DNA of 64,000 bases from Halichondria panicea (GCF_963675165.1 NC_087391.1:1817001-1881000), one strand, 5' to 3'. Shown: positions 12,787 to 33,089, numbered from the stretch's first letter. Program-made: numbers and translations. Notes: a model not told the origin generated them from the sequence alone.

Positions 12787-14676
12787 TTAATTCCACCAGC
12801 GTTTCATATTCTTCCACAGAGACACAGCCTTCACTTTAGTAGAGGTGTATAGTGCTTTTGCTGTTGCTTTTGCATTTGCAATGCTGGCTTCACTTTTTTC
12901 TTGATGGTATCTAGCTATATCTGTATTAATACGTGAGTGTTTCTTGGCCTTCTCCAGATACTCCACCCGCTTCTTCCAGCCTGGCTTGGCCTCAGCTTTC
13001 TCAGATTCAATCATCAGTTCAATGTATTCCACTTCACTCAGTGGATTCGGCCTCAGGGCAATTTCACCAAGACGGTTTATACTTTGCTGAATTTGTTGGA
13101 TCATATTCATGACCAGCTCGTCCAGTTGAGCAAGGCGGCACTCTGACTCTTGAAGCATCTGCTCGGCCATCGATTTACCTTGTTGGGCTGCATCAAATTT
13201 CTTTTTCAGCTCTTGACATGTTCGTTCTTCTTCTTCTTCGTAGAATTCAAAGTAGTATGAGTTGTTAACGTGTTGCTTCCATGTACATTTTTCTGGACAG
13301 ACAGTGCAAGCAGCATTTTTAGGTCCTTCCCCGTCCATCGCAGAACACCGGTACTTATCTTTGTCATTGGAATATATACATGACTTATGGCAGGTTCGAT
13401 TACATGTCAAGCAATTAGTTACATAACGTTTTGCAGGAGTGTAAACCTTTCTCTGTTTGGTCAGTTTAACTTTGTACTTAAATTCTTTGTTTGCTTCGAT
13501 GTCTGCTTCATGGTCTTTGATAGTCTTCCTTTCCGTTCTTACTTCTTCAATCTTTGCAAAAGCTTGACTGATCTGTAGTTGGAGACCATTAACATTGGTC
13601 TCAAGACGTTGTCGCTCTTCAAGTACTTCTCGAGTGAGCTGGAGGCTACGTGTCTGAACAGCCTCAAAACTCTTAAAGAAATTTTCTAAATTTTTCGTTC
13701 CCATATCCCAGAAATTTTTTTTAAAATCAAAATCTCCATCATCATCATCATCATCTTGTTCTTCATCGTCTTCTTTCATGCTAGTGACCGTCGGGAACAA
13801 AGCGGAGTTGTTGAACTTAAAGTGCTTGGCGTAAGGAACGTTGTAAGCCTTGATTGCATCAAGAACGCTTGGCTTCTGTCCGTCAGCAAAAGTAATCATC
13901 ATGAAGATGTTTTTTGCAATATCATGTCCAAAAATGGTAAGTATTGCATCAAAGATGTACTTCTGTACATGGGTCAATCGTGCTTGAGAAGCTTGGGTTA
14001 CAAAACCAATTCCATCAAGATGATCAATTCCACCGTCAGTGCAGGGAACGGAAAAGAATTCGTTGATTTGTTTCATGATCTCCTTGTCTCGTTTGAGCCC
14101 ACTTGTGTCCCCGAATCCAGGTGTGTCAATGATCGTGAGAGTGTAAGCACATGGTGAGCCTTCGTGCCAATAAATCGTGTAAGCAGTGATGGTACGAGTG
14201 ACACTATTCACCTGAGAGGTAGGCTGTTCAACAATTAATTTGAAGCGAAATGGATCATCCCATTGAACTCCAAAGAGGTAGTTCACAATTGCGTTGATGA
14301 GAGTGCTCTTCCCAGCTCCAGTAGCACCTAGTATCATTAACACCTTTTCATCAACCTTTCCTACTGGCTTCCTTCCGATATAGTATTTAGCAATATTCGA
14401 AACTGCTGGAAATCTCTGTCCTGGACGCCATTTCAATTGATAGATGTTGTTCTTTGAATCGATGAGAGTAGAGTTGACTATGCTTTGCATACGTTCTGCT
14501 AGCCGCTTTGTCAAAAAAGCATCGACACTTGCAGAGGTGTCGGTGGCACTCGCTGAAGAGACATATTGTTTCATGGGAGGTGTTGCTGAGCCATTGTTTA
14601 AAGAGCTAGATCTAGTTGTAGATGCTCGGATCGGTTTTGCTGCAACAGTTGGAGGACCCACTTTACTTGTAAACAT
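12787..14676 (-). CDS. Intronless TRAFAC/AIG1-like GTPase A with Cys-rich C-terminal region
   Basis: Predicted 629-aa P-loop GTPase in a single open frame. From the ATG at 14676: Ser/Thr-rich N-terminus, P-loop GATGAGKS (about 117-124), switch region with VTRTITAY, G3 motif DTPG (about 184-187), a possible G4-like TFAD (about 262-265), an acidic run EDDEEQDDDDDD, coiled coil, then a Cys-rich block between about 422 and 464 (CLTC, CHKSC, CTVCPEKC) that could bind metal, and a second coiled coil. An in-frame ATG at 14784 would add 36 residues, but the paralogue shares nothing there and 14676 starts a plausible N-terminus. Head-to-head with paralogue B at 15085. AIG1/GIMAP-like and septin-like groups are the nearest families I can name; a role in defence is only a guess from those relatives. 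Confidence 0.8.
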   Translation of the reverse strand: MFTSKVGPPTVAAKPIRASTTRSSSLNNGSATPPMKQYVSSASATDTSASVDAFLTKRLAERMQSIVNSTLIDSKNNIYQLKWRPGQRFPAVSNIAKYYIGRKPVGKVDEKVLMILGATGAGKSTLINAIVNYLFGVQWDDPFRFKLIVEQPTSQVNSVTRTITAYTIYWHEGSPCAYTLTIIDTPGFGDTSGLKRDKEIMKQINEFFSVPCTDGGIDHLDGIGFVTQASQARLTHVQKYIFDAILTIFGHDIAKNIFMMITFADGQKPSVLDAIKAYNVPYAKHFKFNNSALFPTVTSMKEDDEEQDDDDDDGDFDFKKNFWDMGTKNLENFFKSFEAVQTRSLQLTREVLEERQRLETNVNGLQLQISQAFAKIEEVRTERKTIKDHEADIEANKEFKYKVKLTKQRKVYTPAKRYVTNCLTCNRTCHKSCIYSNDKDKYRCSAMDGEGPKNAACTVCPEKCTWKQHVNNSYYFEFYEEEEERTCQELKKKFDAAQQGKSMAEQMLQESECRLAQLDELVMNMIQQIQQSINRLGEIALRPNPLSEVEYIELMIESEKAEAKPGWKKRVEYLEKAKKHSRINTDIARYHQEKSEASIANAKATAKALYTSTKVKAVSLWKNMKRWWN

Positions 14677-15084
14677 AATGATCGTGATGTGGTGACAGAT
14701 GATCAGTTCAAGTTCAGTTGTTGAGTGAACTGGTATAACAGGGGAATGCGCTGAATATCTAGTAACAAGAGGACAAACAGCCATTGGAAGAACAGAGCGC
14801 GCAGCGCCGGTGTGACCTTACATGTAGATAGTTGGGTCGGCCTGGATTCGAGGCTAGGTCACCCCCAACTAATGTGCAATGCGCTATTGTCTGGGGCCCT
14901 ATTGTCTGTGGCGGCGCTGGCGGCATGTCTATTTTGCTACTGCCGTGCCAGGCGCTTTTTGTCATGCACACAATATAGATCTACATGCATTCTCTCAGCT
15001 CATATTTTTTCACTGCTTAGAATTTAGCAAATCAAAAATTGCTAGATTCCGTATCAATCTCTTCCCTTCTGTATTGATTCCATC
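14677..15084. promoter_or_regulatory. Shared divergent promoter region of the two GTPases
   Basis: 408 bp between start codons. It includes a single copy of the 'ggcctggattcgaggcta' motif (14848-14865) that elsewhere in the window forms ends of inverted repeats, and a GC-rich block around 14898-14930. No CACGTG is seen. Confidence 0.45.
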
Positions 15085-17565
15085 ATGTCTGCAACAACTA
15101 AACAGACACAAACGATTGACAGAGATATAATATCCCAACAAGCTGTAAACGAAGTGCCTTCTCCTCCGACTGTTGCGACACAAACAAACAAAGGAGCTGA
15201 TAAATCCCAACCACCAGCTGCAAGCAAAGTTCTCCTCGCGACTGTTGCGACACAAACAATTGATAAATCCCAACAACCAGCTTCAAGCAAAGTTCCCCCC
15301 TCGACTTTTGAAACACAAATTGATGTAGCTGATATATCCCAATCACCAGCTGCAAGCAAAGTACCACAAACAATCGACGGAGCTGATATACCCCAACCAG
15401 CTGCAAGTGAAGTGAACCCTCCGACTGTTGTAACACAAACAAACAACAAAGCTGAGAAACCTAAATCAACTGCAAGTGAAGTGCCACCCCCAACTTTTGT
15501 GACACAAACGATCGACAGAGCTGATATATCCCAACCAGCAGCTGCAAGCAAATTGGCTGTTGCGACCGACGGAGCTGATGTATTCGAAACAGCTGCAAGC
15601 AAAGTGCCACCCCCGACTTTTGTGACACAAAAAATTGGCGGAGCTGAGTCTACTACAATCAACCCTAGCTCAGCAGTTGGCGTTGCTATTTTGGGAATTG
15701 CTTCACCCTCAGACATATCAACTGAAAAATCAATTGAAGCGGTTAATTCAACAACAGAACCCACCAAAAAACCTGCAACGAATTCCTCTTCAGCAAGTGC
15801 CTCATCAACTGAAAAATCAATTGAAGTGGTTAATTCAACAACCGAACCCACCAAAAAACCTGCAACGAATTCCTCTTCAGCAAGTGCCTCAGGATTTTCT
15901 GCAATTGATACTCCTCTGGCAAAGCCACTTAGTCTAGCAGAACGTATGCAAAGCAAAACCCAATCCACCCTTATTGATCGGGAAAACAGCATCTATGAAT
16001 TGAAAATGCGAGCAGGAAAGAAATTCCCATCAAATTTGAAAATTGCTAGACGCTATATCGGAAGGAAAACAGTGGGATGTGTGAACGAAAAGGTGTTAAT
16101 GATAGTAGGTGCTACTGGAGCTGGGAAGAGCACTCTCATCAATGGAATTGTCAACTATCTTTTTGGAGTTCAATGGGATGACGCATTTCGCTTCAAGATG
16201 ATTGTTGAACAGGCTGGTACTCAAATAAATAGCATTACAAATACCATCACTGCTTACACGATTTATTGGCAAGAAGGCTCACCATGTAATTACACTCTCA
16301 CGATCATCGACACGCCTGGATTCGGTGACACCAGTGGGCTTAAACGAGACAAGGAAATCACGAAGCAAATCAAAGAATTTTTTTCCATTTCCTGCGATGT
16401 TGGTGGAATCGACCATCTCGATGGAATTGGTTTTGTAACTCAAGCTTCTCAAGCACGACTGACCCACACACAAAGGTATGTCTTTGATGCTATACTTGCC
16501 ATATTTGGAAATGATATTGCAAGCAACATCTTCATGATGATTACTTTTGCTGACGGAAAGAAGCCCCCTGTTGTCGACGCAATCAAGGCTAGCAACATCC
16601 CTTATTCCAAATATTTCAAGTTCAATAACTCCGCTTTATTCCCGACCGTTGCTGACAAAGAAGAAGATGATGAGGGTGACTTTGACGAACTGTTCTGGGC
16701 AATGGGAATGAAAAGTCTGAAAAATTTCTTTAAACATTTTGAGACTGCTCAGCCACGTAGCCTCCAGCTCACTCGAGAAGTACTTGAAGAACGACAACGT
16801 CTTGAGACCAATGTTAATGGTCTCCAACCACAGATCAATCAAGGTCTAGCAAAAATGGAAGAAATGAGAAAGGAAAGGAAGATTATCGAAGACCATGAAG
16901 CAGACATTGAAACGAACAAAGAATTTAAGTACAAAATTAAACTGATCAAGCAGAGAAAGGTTAACACTCCTGCAAAACATTATGTAACTAATTGCTTGAC
17001 ATGTAATCGAACCTGCCACAAGTCATGTATATATTCCAATTCCGAAGATAAATACCAATGTTCTGCAATGGATGGGGGAGGACCTAGCAATGCTTCGTGC
17101 ACTGTATGTCCAGGGAAATGTGGATGGAGAAAACATGTTAACAATCCCTATTATTTCGAACTCTATGAACAAGAAGAAGAACGAACATCTCAAGAGCTGA
17201 AACTGAAATTTGATGCTGCCCTACAAGGTAAATCGATGGCCGAGCAGATGCTCCGACAGTCAGAGCACCGTCTTGATCAACTGGACCAAATGGTCATGAG
17301 CATGATCCGACAAGCTCAGCAAAGTCTAAACCGTCTCGGTGAGATTGCCCTGAAGCCGAATCCACTGAGTGAAGTGGACTACATTGAGCTGATGATCGAA
17401 TCTGAGAAAACTGAGTTCAAGCCAGGTTGGATAGAGCGTGTGCAGTATCTGGAGGAGGCCAAGAAAGAAGCAAAAATTACTAGAGAGATAGCAAAAGCTG
17501 AGATTACCACTACCAAGCAAAAGTTTGCGCGTTTATGGGAGAAAATCAGTAGCTGGTGGAACTAA
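15085..17565 (+). CDS. Intronless TRAFAC/AIG1-like GTPase B with repetitive N-terminal extension
   Basis: 826 aa in one open frame. Residues 1 to about 270 are an extension of degenerate units of the form (A)SKVPPPTFVTQTIDxADISQP, followed by two near-identical 28-residue units (DNA 15721-15804 and 15805-15888) with TEKSIE.VNSTTEPTKKP. The GTPase core follows: GATGAGKS at 342-349, DTPG at 409-412, TFADG, acidic loop EDDEGD, then the same Cys-rich block (CLTC, CHKSC, CTVCPGKC) and coiled coils as GTPase A. The core is closely similar to A over its whole length, so the two arose by an inverted duplication. No intron is needed in either, unlike nearly every other gene here. Function unknown. Confidence 0.82.
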   Translation: MSATTKQTQTIDRDIISQQAVNEVPSPPTVATQTNKGADKSQPPAASKVLLATVATQTIDKSQQPASSKVPPSTFETQIDVADISQSPAASKVPQTIDGADIPQPAASEVNPPTVVTQTNNKAEKPKSTASEVPPPTFVTQTIDRADISQPAAASKLAVATDGADVFETAASKVPPPTFVTQKIGGAESTTINPSSAVGVAILGIASPSDISTEKSIEAVNSTTEPTKKPATNSSSASASSTEKSIEVVNSTTEPTKKPATNSSSASASGFSAIDTPLAKPLSLAERMQSKTQSTLIDRENSIYELKMRAGKKFPSNLKIARRYIGRKTVGCVNEKVLMIVGATGAGKSTLINGIVNYLFGVQWDDAFRFKMIVEQAGTQINSITNTITAYTIYWQEGSPCNYTLTIIDTPGFGDTSGLKRDKEITKQIKEFFSISCDVGGIDHLDGIGFVTQASQARLTHTQRYVFDAILAIFGNDIASNIFMMITFADGKKPPVVDAIKASNIPYSKYFKFNNSALFPTVADKEEDDEGDFDELFWAMGMKSLKNFFKHFETAQPRSLQLTREVLEERQRLETNVNGLQPQINQGLAKMEEMRKERKIIEDHEADIETNKEFKYKIKLIKQRKVNTPAKHYVTNCLTCNRTCHKSCIYSNSEDKYQCSAMDGGGPSNASCTVCPGKCGWRKHVNNPYYFELYEQEEERTSQELKLKFDAALQGKSMAEQMLRQSEHRLDQLDQMVMSMIRQAQQSLNRLGEIALKPNPLSEVDYIELMIESEKTEFKPGWIERVQYLEEAKKEAKITREIAKAEITTTKQKFARLWEKISSWWN
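15150..15660 (+). repeat. Degenerate coding repeats in GTPase B N-terminus
   Basis: Repeated DNA blocks such as 'caactgttgcgacacaaac', 'gctgatatatcccaacca' and 'gctgcaagcaaagt' recur roughly every 60-70 bp, encoding Thr/Val-rich units. The antisense strand is also open through this stretch because of the composition. Confidence 0.7.
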
Positions 17566-17867
17566 TCTGAACGAACAATGTATATATAGCTAGTTTTCAA
17601 TAATTATAGCAGAACAGTTGCTAAGAGTTACACGTAACCATAATTATGTATAAATAATTCTTTTTGCTAAAGATAATAATTAATGCTACTTTTAGTGATA
17701 TACTGGTGATATTTATAATACGTCACAATTTACCTGTTTACTGTCAGATTTATAAAATTAACATTGTGTGTGCGCACCTAACAGTCTACTTGGCCTGTGG
17801 TATACATGTAAGTTAGTTAGAAGCAATTCTCGAACACATTTTCAAGGATGTGCAGTGATTTACAAGG

Positions 17868-18544
17868 GGAAGCACTAAAAAGTGTAGAAACAAGAAAGTA
17901 AATTTAAAGTATACACTATAATATATACGGCAATCCATTACAATGTCATTCACATGCATCGTAAGGCGATGCTCCCTATATAATTATAGTACACTGCTGT
18001 AATTATTAAATGCACAGTTTGGGGGACAAAAAGTTGTAAGGTTTCAGGAAATGTACAGTGATGCGAATGCAATATATCCCGGCCTGTTCATGACGTTGTA
18101 ACCGCTAAAATGCATACTATTGGACTATTGCTGTGTACAAAGAAGTGGGGCTAGTCTATAAAAAAAAAATGCTATCCTCGAATGGATAATGTGTCATCAT
18201 TGCAAAAGAGAGCAGATATATTAAACAGTATATTATATAGAATGACAATAATTAGTGTATGTTGCTGCTTAAAAGTTAAACTTACTTGAAGAAAACTATT
18301 TCTGCTTCTCACAAACGATAAGTGAAACTATCACAATATTAAATAGCATAATTACAAAAGGTACTCTCACTTCACTATAGCGGTGTCAATCTTAACAAGT
18401 TCGATATTACATACAACAAATGATATGAAAAAGATGGTGACACGTTCTATGGGAACACATACCGACAACAAAGTATCAGAAAATAAAACACTCACAAAAA
18501 GGCACGACACACACACAGATGTTGAATCATAGCTGTAACTCGTA
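17868..18544. repeat. Partial direct duplication of the MARK 3' UTR
   Basis: 18183-18544 matches 21103-21458 almost base for base with small indels, and 17868-17905 matches 20838-20877, in the same order. The second copy runs into the MARK stop codon, so the first is a displaced copy of the 3' UTR plus the last few codons. Confidence 0.85.
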
Positions 18545-18702
18545 ATAATCGAGGTTCTACTGTACCCCCAAGTGATAGTCTACACTAAAAAGAATGTTTA
18601 TTTTCTATACCAGTTTACAAAAAGAGTACCCCCTAGATACAAATACGGGGTCTAATTTTGGCACTAATATTGCGTCATACCAGTTTGTGGCACAGCACAC
18701 GC

Positions 18703-20571
18703 TAGCCTCGATTCCAGGCCGCGAAGAGAAAGGCGGCCTGGTATACTTTGTATGCGCATGCGCGAAATAATTGACAACAATTTCATCATACAAAAAACGG
18801 ACAAAGTTACAAAAAGGAAGAATACGTATGACAATGTGACCACAATATTAATTAAAAGCTTTCAGGAGTAATCATTAGCTTCTTAATCTTCAGCAATGAC
18901 TTCCTGTCGAACATAAAGGAGTAGCAGAAGACTTGCCTGGTCCATATTACCACAACTTCATCAGGGCCTGGGGACCCACAGGAACACACCATGACTTTCC
19001 TATACAGTACTTTTCAAGTAGGTTGAATCATTCAAAGTTGAATGTTGAAGTGAGTACTCGCACCACTAAACCACAAAACAAAGGTGATCACGATTATGAT
19101 CTACCCACAAGCTTCATAATTATGTACAAATGTATGTGTATCTTTGCTTGAACTTCTCCTAAGTGCCTAGATTTTCAAAGAGTATCTGTATAGCACTGCT
19201 ACGGATTCAACATAGGATGAGGACCATGCATGCCTTTGCTACTTTGGCTCGACATCTCCCGAACAAATGCTCTATTCTTTTACAGTACTTTTGTTGATGT
19301 ACATTAATTCTCTTACTTGGTTTGCTTAAGTAGTGTAGCAACACTCTGCACCTCAAGTCATTTGAATATGCATCTACCCACACATGTAGTCAGTGCTGTG
19401 TACGTATTATCATGCATGGGCATCATCACACTGACAGGCTGTGACAGCCACCTACAGTTGTATCAGCTTTGTGGTTTAGTGGTGTGAGTACTCACTTCAA
19501 CATTCAACTTGGAATGATATTCAACCTAGCTACTTGAAAAGTACTGTAACATCTGTAGCCTTACAGTGTAGGGTGTCGTTATAAGTATAGACTTGGCTTG
19601 ATACAATTCAATAAAGGGCAGAGCCTCCAAGTAAAGACTTTTCTTTTCAGTATTAATCAGCTCATTTTTCCATATTTAATGATAATTTTCAGTACAAAAG
19701 AGATGAAATGCTGTTTAGTATGGAACGCCGTTTTTACGACAAAATTCAGAAAGAATCTGATAGGCGTGTGCATCCAATATAAAATCGATTTTTGAAGATC
19801 GATTTTTAATAATTGATTTTTTACAGTTGATTTTTGAACGATCTTTATTGACAATCGATCTGATAAATCGATTTTTGATAATCGATTATTGAAATTCAAT
19901 AATCGATTTTTGATTTTTGAAAATCGATTACAAAAATCGCAATTGATTGATACTAGCCTCGAATCCAGGCCGATTAAAATGGAAAATGGATTCAAGGCTA
20001 CAGTTAGGCCGCCCTTAAAACTCAGAACATGCACAAACTCCTTCTCCACGGCCTGGAATCAAAGCTTGGCTTGGTTAGCTATCTCGCATGATAGACTATA
20101 ACGCAAAAGCGAAACATTATTGTTTTTTGGAACCATTAAAAAGGAGGGCCATAAGTCATAGTAATTTTAGAACTGTTCAGTTGGTGCTATCTTATTTAGT
20201 TCCTTCATGCACCCATTTTTGTATGTTTTCTCGCCAGCACTGTTTATTTGGCCATCTTGTGTGCGCTTAGAGAAAGAGCTGAGAAAGAGTTTGGTGATTC
20301 CAAAAGAATAGAAGTCATGAATAGTGGCTTCTTCAATGCTCTAAGGATAGGATAGTCTCACGTGATACAGGGGCCCCCCCCAGCTCACCTTCAGAGCAGT
20401 TCTAAAATCGAATTTCGATTATCAAAAATCATCAGATCGATTGTCAAAGATCGTTCACGTGTATATCGAAAATCAACTGTAAAAAATCGATTATTTATAT
20501 AATTATATACGCGCATGCGCATACAAAGTATACCAGACCGCCTTTCTCTTCGTGGCCTGGAATCGAGGCTA
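18703..20571. repeat. 61-bp inverted repeat pair flanking about 1.75 kb
   Basis: 18703-18763 begins 'tagcctcgattccaggcc' and ends 'gcgcatgcgc'; 20511-20571 is its reverse complement with about three mismatches. The inside has ATCGATTTTT-type arms (19806-19903 against 20402-20497, also inverted) and a smaller 'tagcctcgaatccaggcc' pair (19957-20066). Looks like nested foldback insertions without a transposase. Confidence 0.7.
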
Positions 20572-20651
20572 AGCACACGCACACTTGCCATCAACAAATT
20601 GTGATTAGACAGTTTTAGCTAAATGTAAGTAGTATCTATAATTTGTCTGTA

Positions 20652-20734
20652 TACCCTATAGCGCGAAATTTTCGCAGATTTCATGGGTTAGCAATCTACA
20701 CGAAAATTAATATTAATTCCACGAAAATTGTTCT
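20652..20734. mobile_element. Truncated family-A MITE
   Basis: Begins 'taccctatagcgcgaaatttt' type sequence and continues through 'ggttagcaatctacacgaaaattaa', matching one half of 455-687; the other end is missing. Confidence 0.6.
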
Positions 20735-21441
20735 TTAAATTATGATTTTATATCAAACAGTAAACTTCTTGGCTAGTTTGTGGAATATCGAATAGTAATA
20801 AGGAATGTTAGAAGCATAAATCTCCCAAAATACATTTGCAGGGGGAAGCGCCAAAAAGTGTGGAAACAAGAAAGTAGCTAGGAAAGTACCTTATAATAGT
20901 AATCAGCTAAGTCTATAAAAAATGCAATCCTTACACGCAAAATTCACAAACCACACTCTTGAAAATTACCTGTATAGCATAATACCGGGTAGGGCAGTTG
21001 CGCCGATCATACATTTTTACTGGCACATTGTTTTTGTCATGCGCAAAGAACAGCTTTTCGGTAAACAAAATGCCGAGCATACAAACACATTGATTACCAA
21101 CTTGGATAATGTGTCTTCATTGCAAAAGAGAGCAGAAATATTAAACAGTATATTATATAGAATGACAATAATTAGTGTATGTTGCTGCTTAAAAGTTACT
21201 TGAAGAAAACTATTTCTGCTTCTCACAAACGATAAGTGGCTATAAATAAAACTATCACAATATTAAATAGCATACGAGATACAAAAGGTACTCTCACTAT
21301 AGCAGTGTCAATCTTACCAATATTACATACACAAATGATATGAAAAAGATGGTGACACACTCTATGGGAACACATACCGACAGCAAAGTATCAGAAAATA
21401 AAACACTCACAAAAAGGCACGACACACACACAGATGTTGAA

Positions 21442-30712
<9,271 letters not shown>

Positions 30713-31149
30713 CTTTACTGACACAACAGAGCACTGATTGATATATCAAGGATAGATTCAGTTGGTAGATTTCTTTAAAAGCCTGCGCACAAGCACTTGT
30801 AATTGTAACCGAACTTGGGTACTAGGTGGAGATTTCAGAAAAAGAGATGTCCTTTTGACTTTTTTGAGGTTCTTTAGTCGCCTAGTTCACACTAATTAAG
30901 GTAAATAGACAGATTATTCTACTGCTGAACTGATCTATATAACAGATACTTTCTTGGTAGAGCCAGTATCATATAATATTGATGCAACTTTCTTCACTCT
31001 CTTCTCGCCATCTTCAGTTTGTCATCAGTTGACTTTAGGGAGCTCACGTGAAACAACAGCAAAAGTGACACACCTTTCTGCTAAAAGAACCACAAATATG
31101 CAGTCCTGAATACCACATCTTACCCTAAAGATCTTTACCCAATGCAGTG
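30713..31149. promoter_or_regulatory. Shared divergent promoter region MARK / PDRG1
   Basis: 437 bp between start codons. CACGTG at 31045-31050 (gctCACGTGaaa). A two-codon upstream ORF (ATG CAG TGA) at 31142-31150 overlaps the A of the PDRG1 start codon. Confidence 0.5.
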
Positions 31150-32878
31150 ATGGAGGTACATAAACAAGTGGATGAGTTGATCAAAGAATATGCTGCAGTG
31201 GATGCAGTTGCAGTAGATATTATAAGTGACAAACATCAGGTGTGTGTATGCCTTATAGAGATCAAGGAGCTTTAGTTTTAGTTTCTTGTGCTATATTTAT
31301 TGTTATGTGCATATGATGCATGTACGTACGTACGTACCTACGGTCATCTCCCACTGCACTAGCTACAGCTAACATGAGCTGAGGTCTGCGTGTTTAGTCT
31401 GTTGTACTTGTGTAAGTGATACAAGCCCAAACCCTTAATGGAAGTCTGACTTAGGCGGCATTTCCAAACTACTTGGGCATTTCTTAACGTCGTTATGACG
31501 TTAACGTTTTGACCCCCCCCCCCCCCTCCTCCCCTCACTATATAGGTGTGACCTGGGGACAGGTCACCATCTAAACAGTCACAATTCTAAAACAAGTCAC
31601 ATTGGTTCTTTGATCAGCTTTTACTGCTTCCTTCAACTTGCTCTGCCTATACCACTTGTCAATGAATGATTCATATACTTGCCTAAGTGACATGGCTAGT
31701 TGCAAGCCACGCCCCATATTCCTTCTTGAGTATGACTGACTAGGTGTGTGGTCAATACTAACTTCGCAGCCCAAGATCCCCCCACCCTATTAGGACGTTG
31801 TTTCTATAAATAGTAGTTAACAGTACGGTTACTCCCCCGGGTGCTAGCTTGCATAGACATCCTCAGCAAATAATAGTGCAATACACTTATACTCAATTCT
31901 TTACTGCACAACACACCATAGTTACACACGTACCAACATTTCATTTCAACATGTAATATCAATAAATAAAGAGAACGACAATTACAGTGTAAGTTATAAA
32001 AGCTGTGGAAGTGCCCCCTTACTAGCCCTTGTATTTACTATCGTATAGCGGGTATATTCGAGGGCATAAAACTTTCACGGAATGACCGTTAGAAAGGTTT
32101 TTGCAGAATAGCAGCCCTTGGGCAGCATGCATGCATGTGATATTAAATTCGTGGGCATAACTGTTCATGCTTAAATAAACCGCGAACATTATACCCTCAA
32201 AATATACCTGCTATACGGTATATACATAGATGATGGAAATTGCTAAGACACCTTAATAATGTACTACAATTGATACCAGATGGTTGATCTTGATGCAAAG
32301 AGAAATAAAACTCGTGAAGCTCTAAGGCAGTTGAAATCCACCCACTCCAGTGCAAAGAAAGAAGGTGGTAAATACATTATGACGAACATTGTTTGACTCC
32401 TCACTCTCACTTTTCATTCACAGCTTCCAAATCCTGGGTATGTTTTGGCAATACCTTCATCAAAATGCACACGACGGAATGTGTTCAACTGTTGGAAAAA
32501 GGTACACAAATTTGTATTGTGTTGTGTGCAAGCACCTGACCTCGATTCACCTGCATTAGATCAAACTCTACTCACCTCGGAGATTGATGAGATCCAGAGA
32601 GGATTGAAACCTAAGGTTGCAGAGCTAAACAAAATGGAAGGTCAGCATAGCTACCATTCCAGGCCATATAATTTGTAGTATATCGCAGGTCATATTTCCC
32701 CCCTTCAAAGTATGCATGGCCTGCGAGACTGTATGTAATTACCCAACACCTAGCTGAAGTACTCTCCATGCATTGATTGCAAGTGCTTAAGTTTTGCTGT
32801 ACAGGAAGAGCAGAGCTGAAAGGATTTGAACTAAAGGGAATGAACATTGAAGAAATGCTGAGTGCAGGAGGACAATAA
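31150..32878 (+). CDS. PDRG1: PDRG1, prefoldin-like subunit (p53 and DNA-damage regulated 1)
   Basis: Small beta-prefoldin-like protein of the PAQosome/R2TP-prefoldin-like chaperone complex. Exons 31150-31239, 32280-32367, 32424-32501, 32560-32640, 32805-32878; 411 nt, 136 aa, close to the roughly 133 aa of the human protein. Two predicted helical coiled-coil arms flank the conserved core MVDLDAKRN and SWVCFGNTFIKM; the C-terminus has the family's ELKGFEL motif. The donor of exon 2 could be at 32364 or 32367; both keep phase, I prefer GTAAAT at 32368. The acceptor of exon 4 could also be in-frame upstream at 32533, adding 9 residues; 32560 matches the family better. Convergent with GPR137, stops 211 bp apart. 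Confidence 0.9.
31506..31519. repeat. Poly-C tract
   Basis: Run of about 14 C after 'ttttga' in the first PDRG1 intron. Confidence 0.85.
32039..32220. mobile_element. MITE family B, copy 1 (TIR tcgtatagcgggtatatt)
   Basis: TA + 'tcgtatagcgggtatatt' at the left and 'aatatacctgctatacgg' + TA at the right. Interior has gggcataa / cgcgaacatt arms. The TIR starts with the same gtatagcg core as family A. In the first PDRG1 intron. Confidence 0.75.
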
Positions 32879-32879
32879 A
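32874..32879 (+). promoter_or_regulatory. AATAAA overlapping the PDRG1 stop codon
   Basis: The stop codon TAA of PDRG1 is part of an AATAAA hexamer. If used, cleavage would leave a 3' UTR of only some tens of bases, which fits the 211-bp gap to the convergent GPR137 gene. Confidence 0.4.
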
Positions 32880-33058
32880 CATTAATGCATGAAGGATCAC
32901 GTACACGTATAATTATGTACCATAGTCAACAGAATCAATTGTTTGTGTTTGTATAATATTCATAATTTTGATATAAAGTTTGACACACACAAAATGCCTT
33001 TTAACATACAATGCAAGGTGCACAAATATTGTACAAAATATCCCTCTGAAAAACACAC

Positions 33059-33082
33059 GCACACACACACACACACACACAT
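33059..33082. repeat. (CA)n microsatellite
   Basis: 'cacacgcacacacac...' of about 24 bases just downstream of the GPR137 stop codon. Confidence 0.85.
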
Positions 33083-33089
33083 ACTCAAG

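Larger units (their letters stand above)
17566..21441. other. Gene-free, repeat-rich intergenic stretch
   Basis: 3.9 kb between the GTPase B stop and the MARK stop. I find no coding exon. It contains a degenerate copy of the MARK 3' UTR (18183-18544), a 61-bp inverted repeat pair (18703-18763 and 20511-20571), ATCGATTTTT-rich inverted arms (19806-19903 and 20402-20497) and a truncated family-A MITE (20652-20734). Confidence 0.65.

Noticed and set aside
14677-14784. Longer N-terminus for GTPase A from the ATG at 14784
   Set aside because: The 36 extra residues have no match in the paralogue and would overlap the shared promoter.
15054-15992. 312-aa minus-strand open frame
   Set aside because: It is the antisense shadow of the repetitive N-terminus of GTPase B; its 'protein' is the repeat read backwards and has no domain.
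31571-31774. 67-aa minus-strand frame ending KLKEAVKADQRTNVTCF...
   Set aside because: Protein-like in parts, perhaps a transposon remnant, but too short and without a match I can name; left unannotated within the PDRG1 intron.
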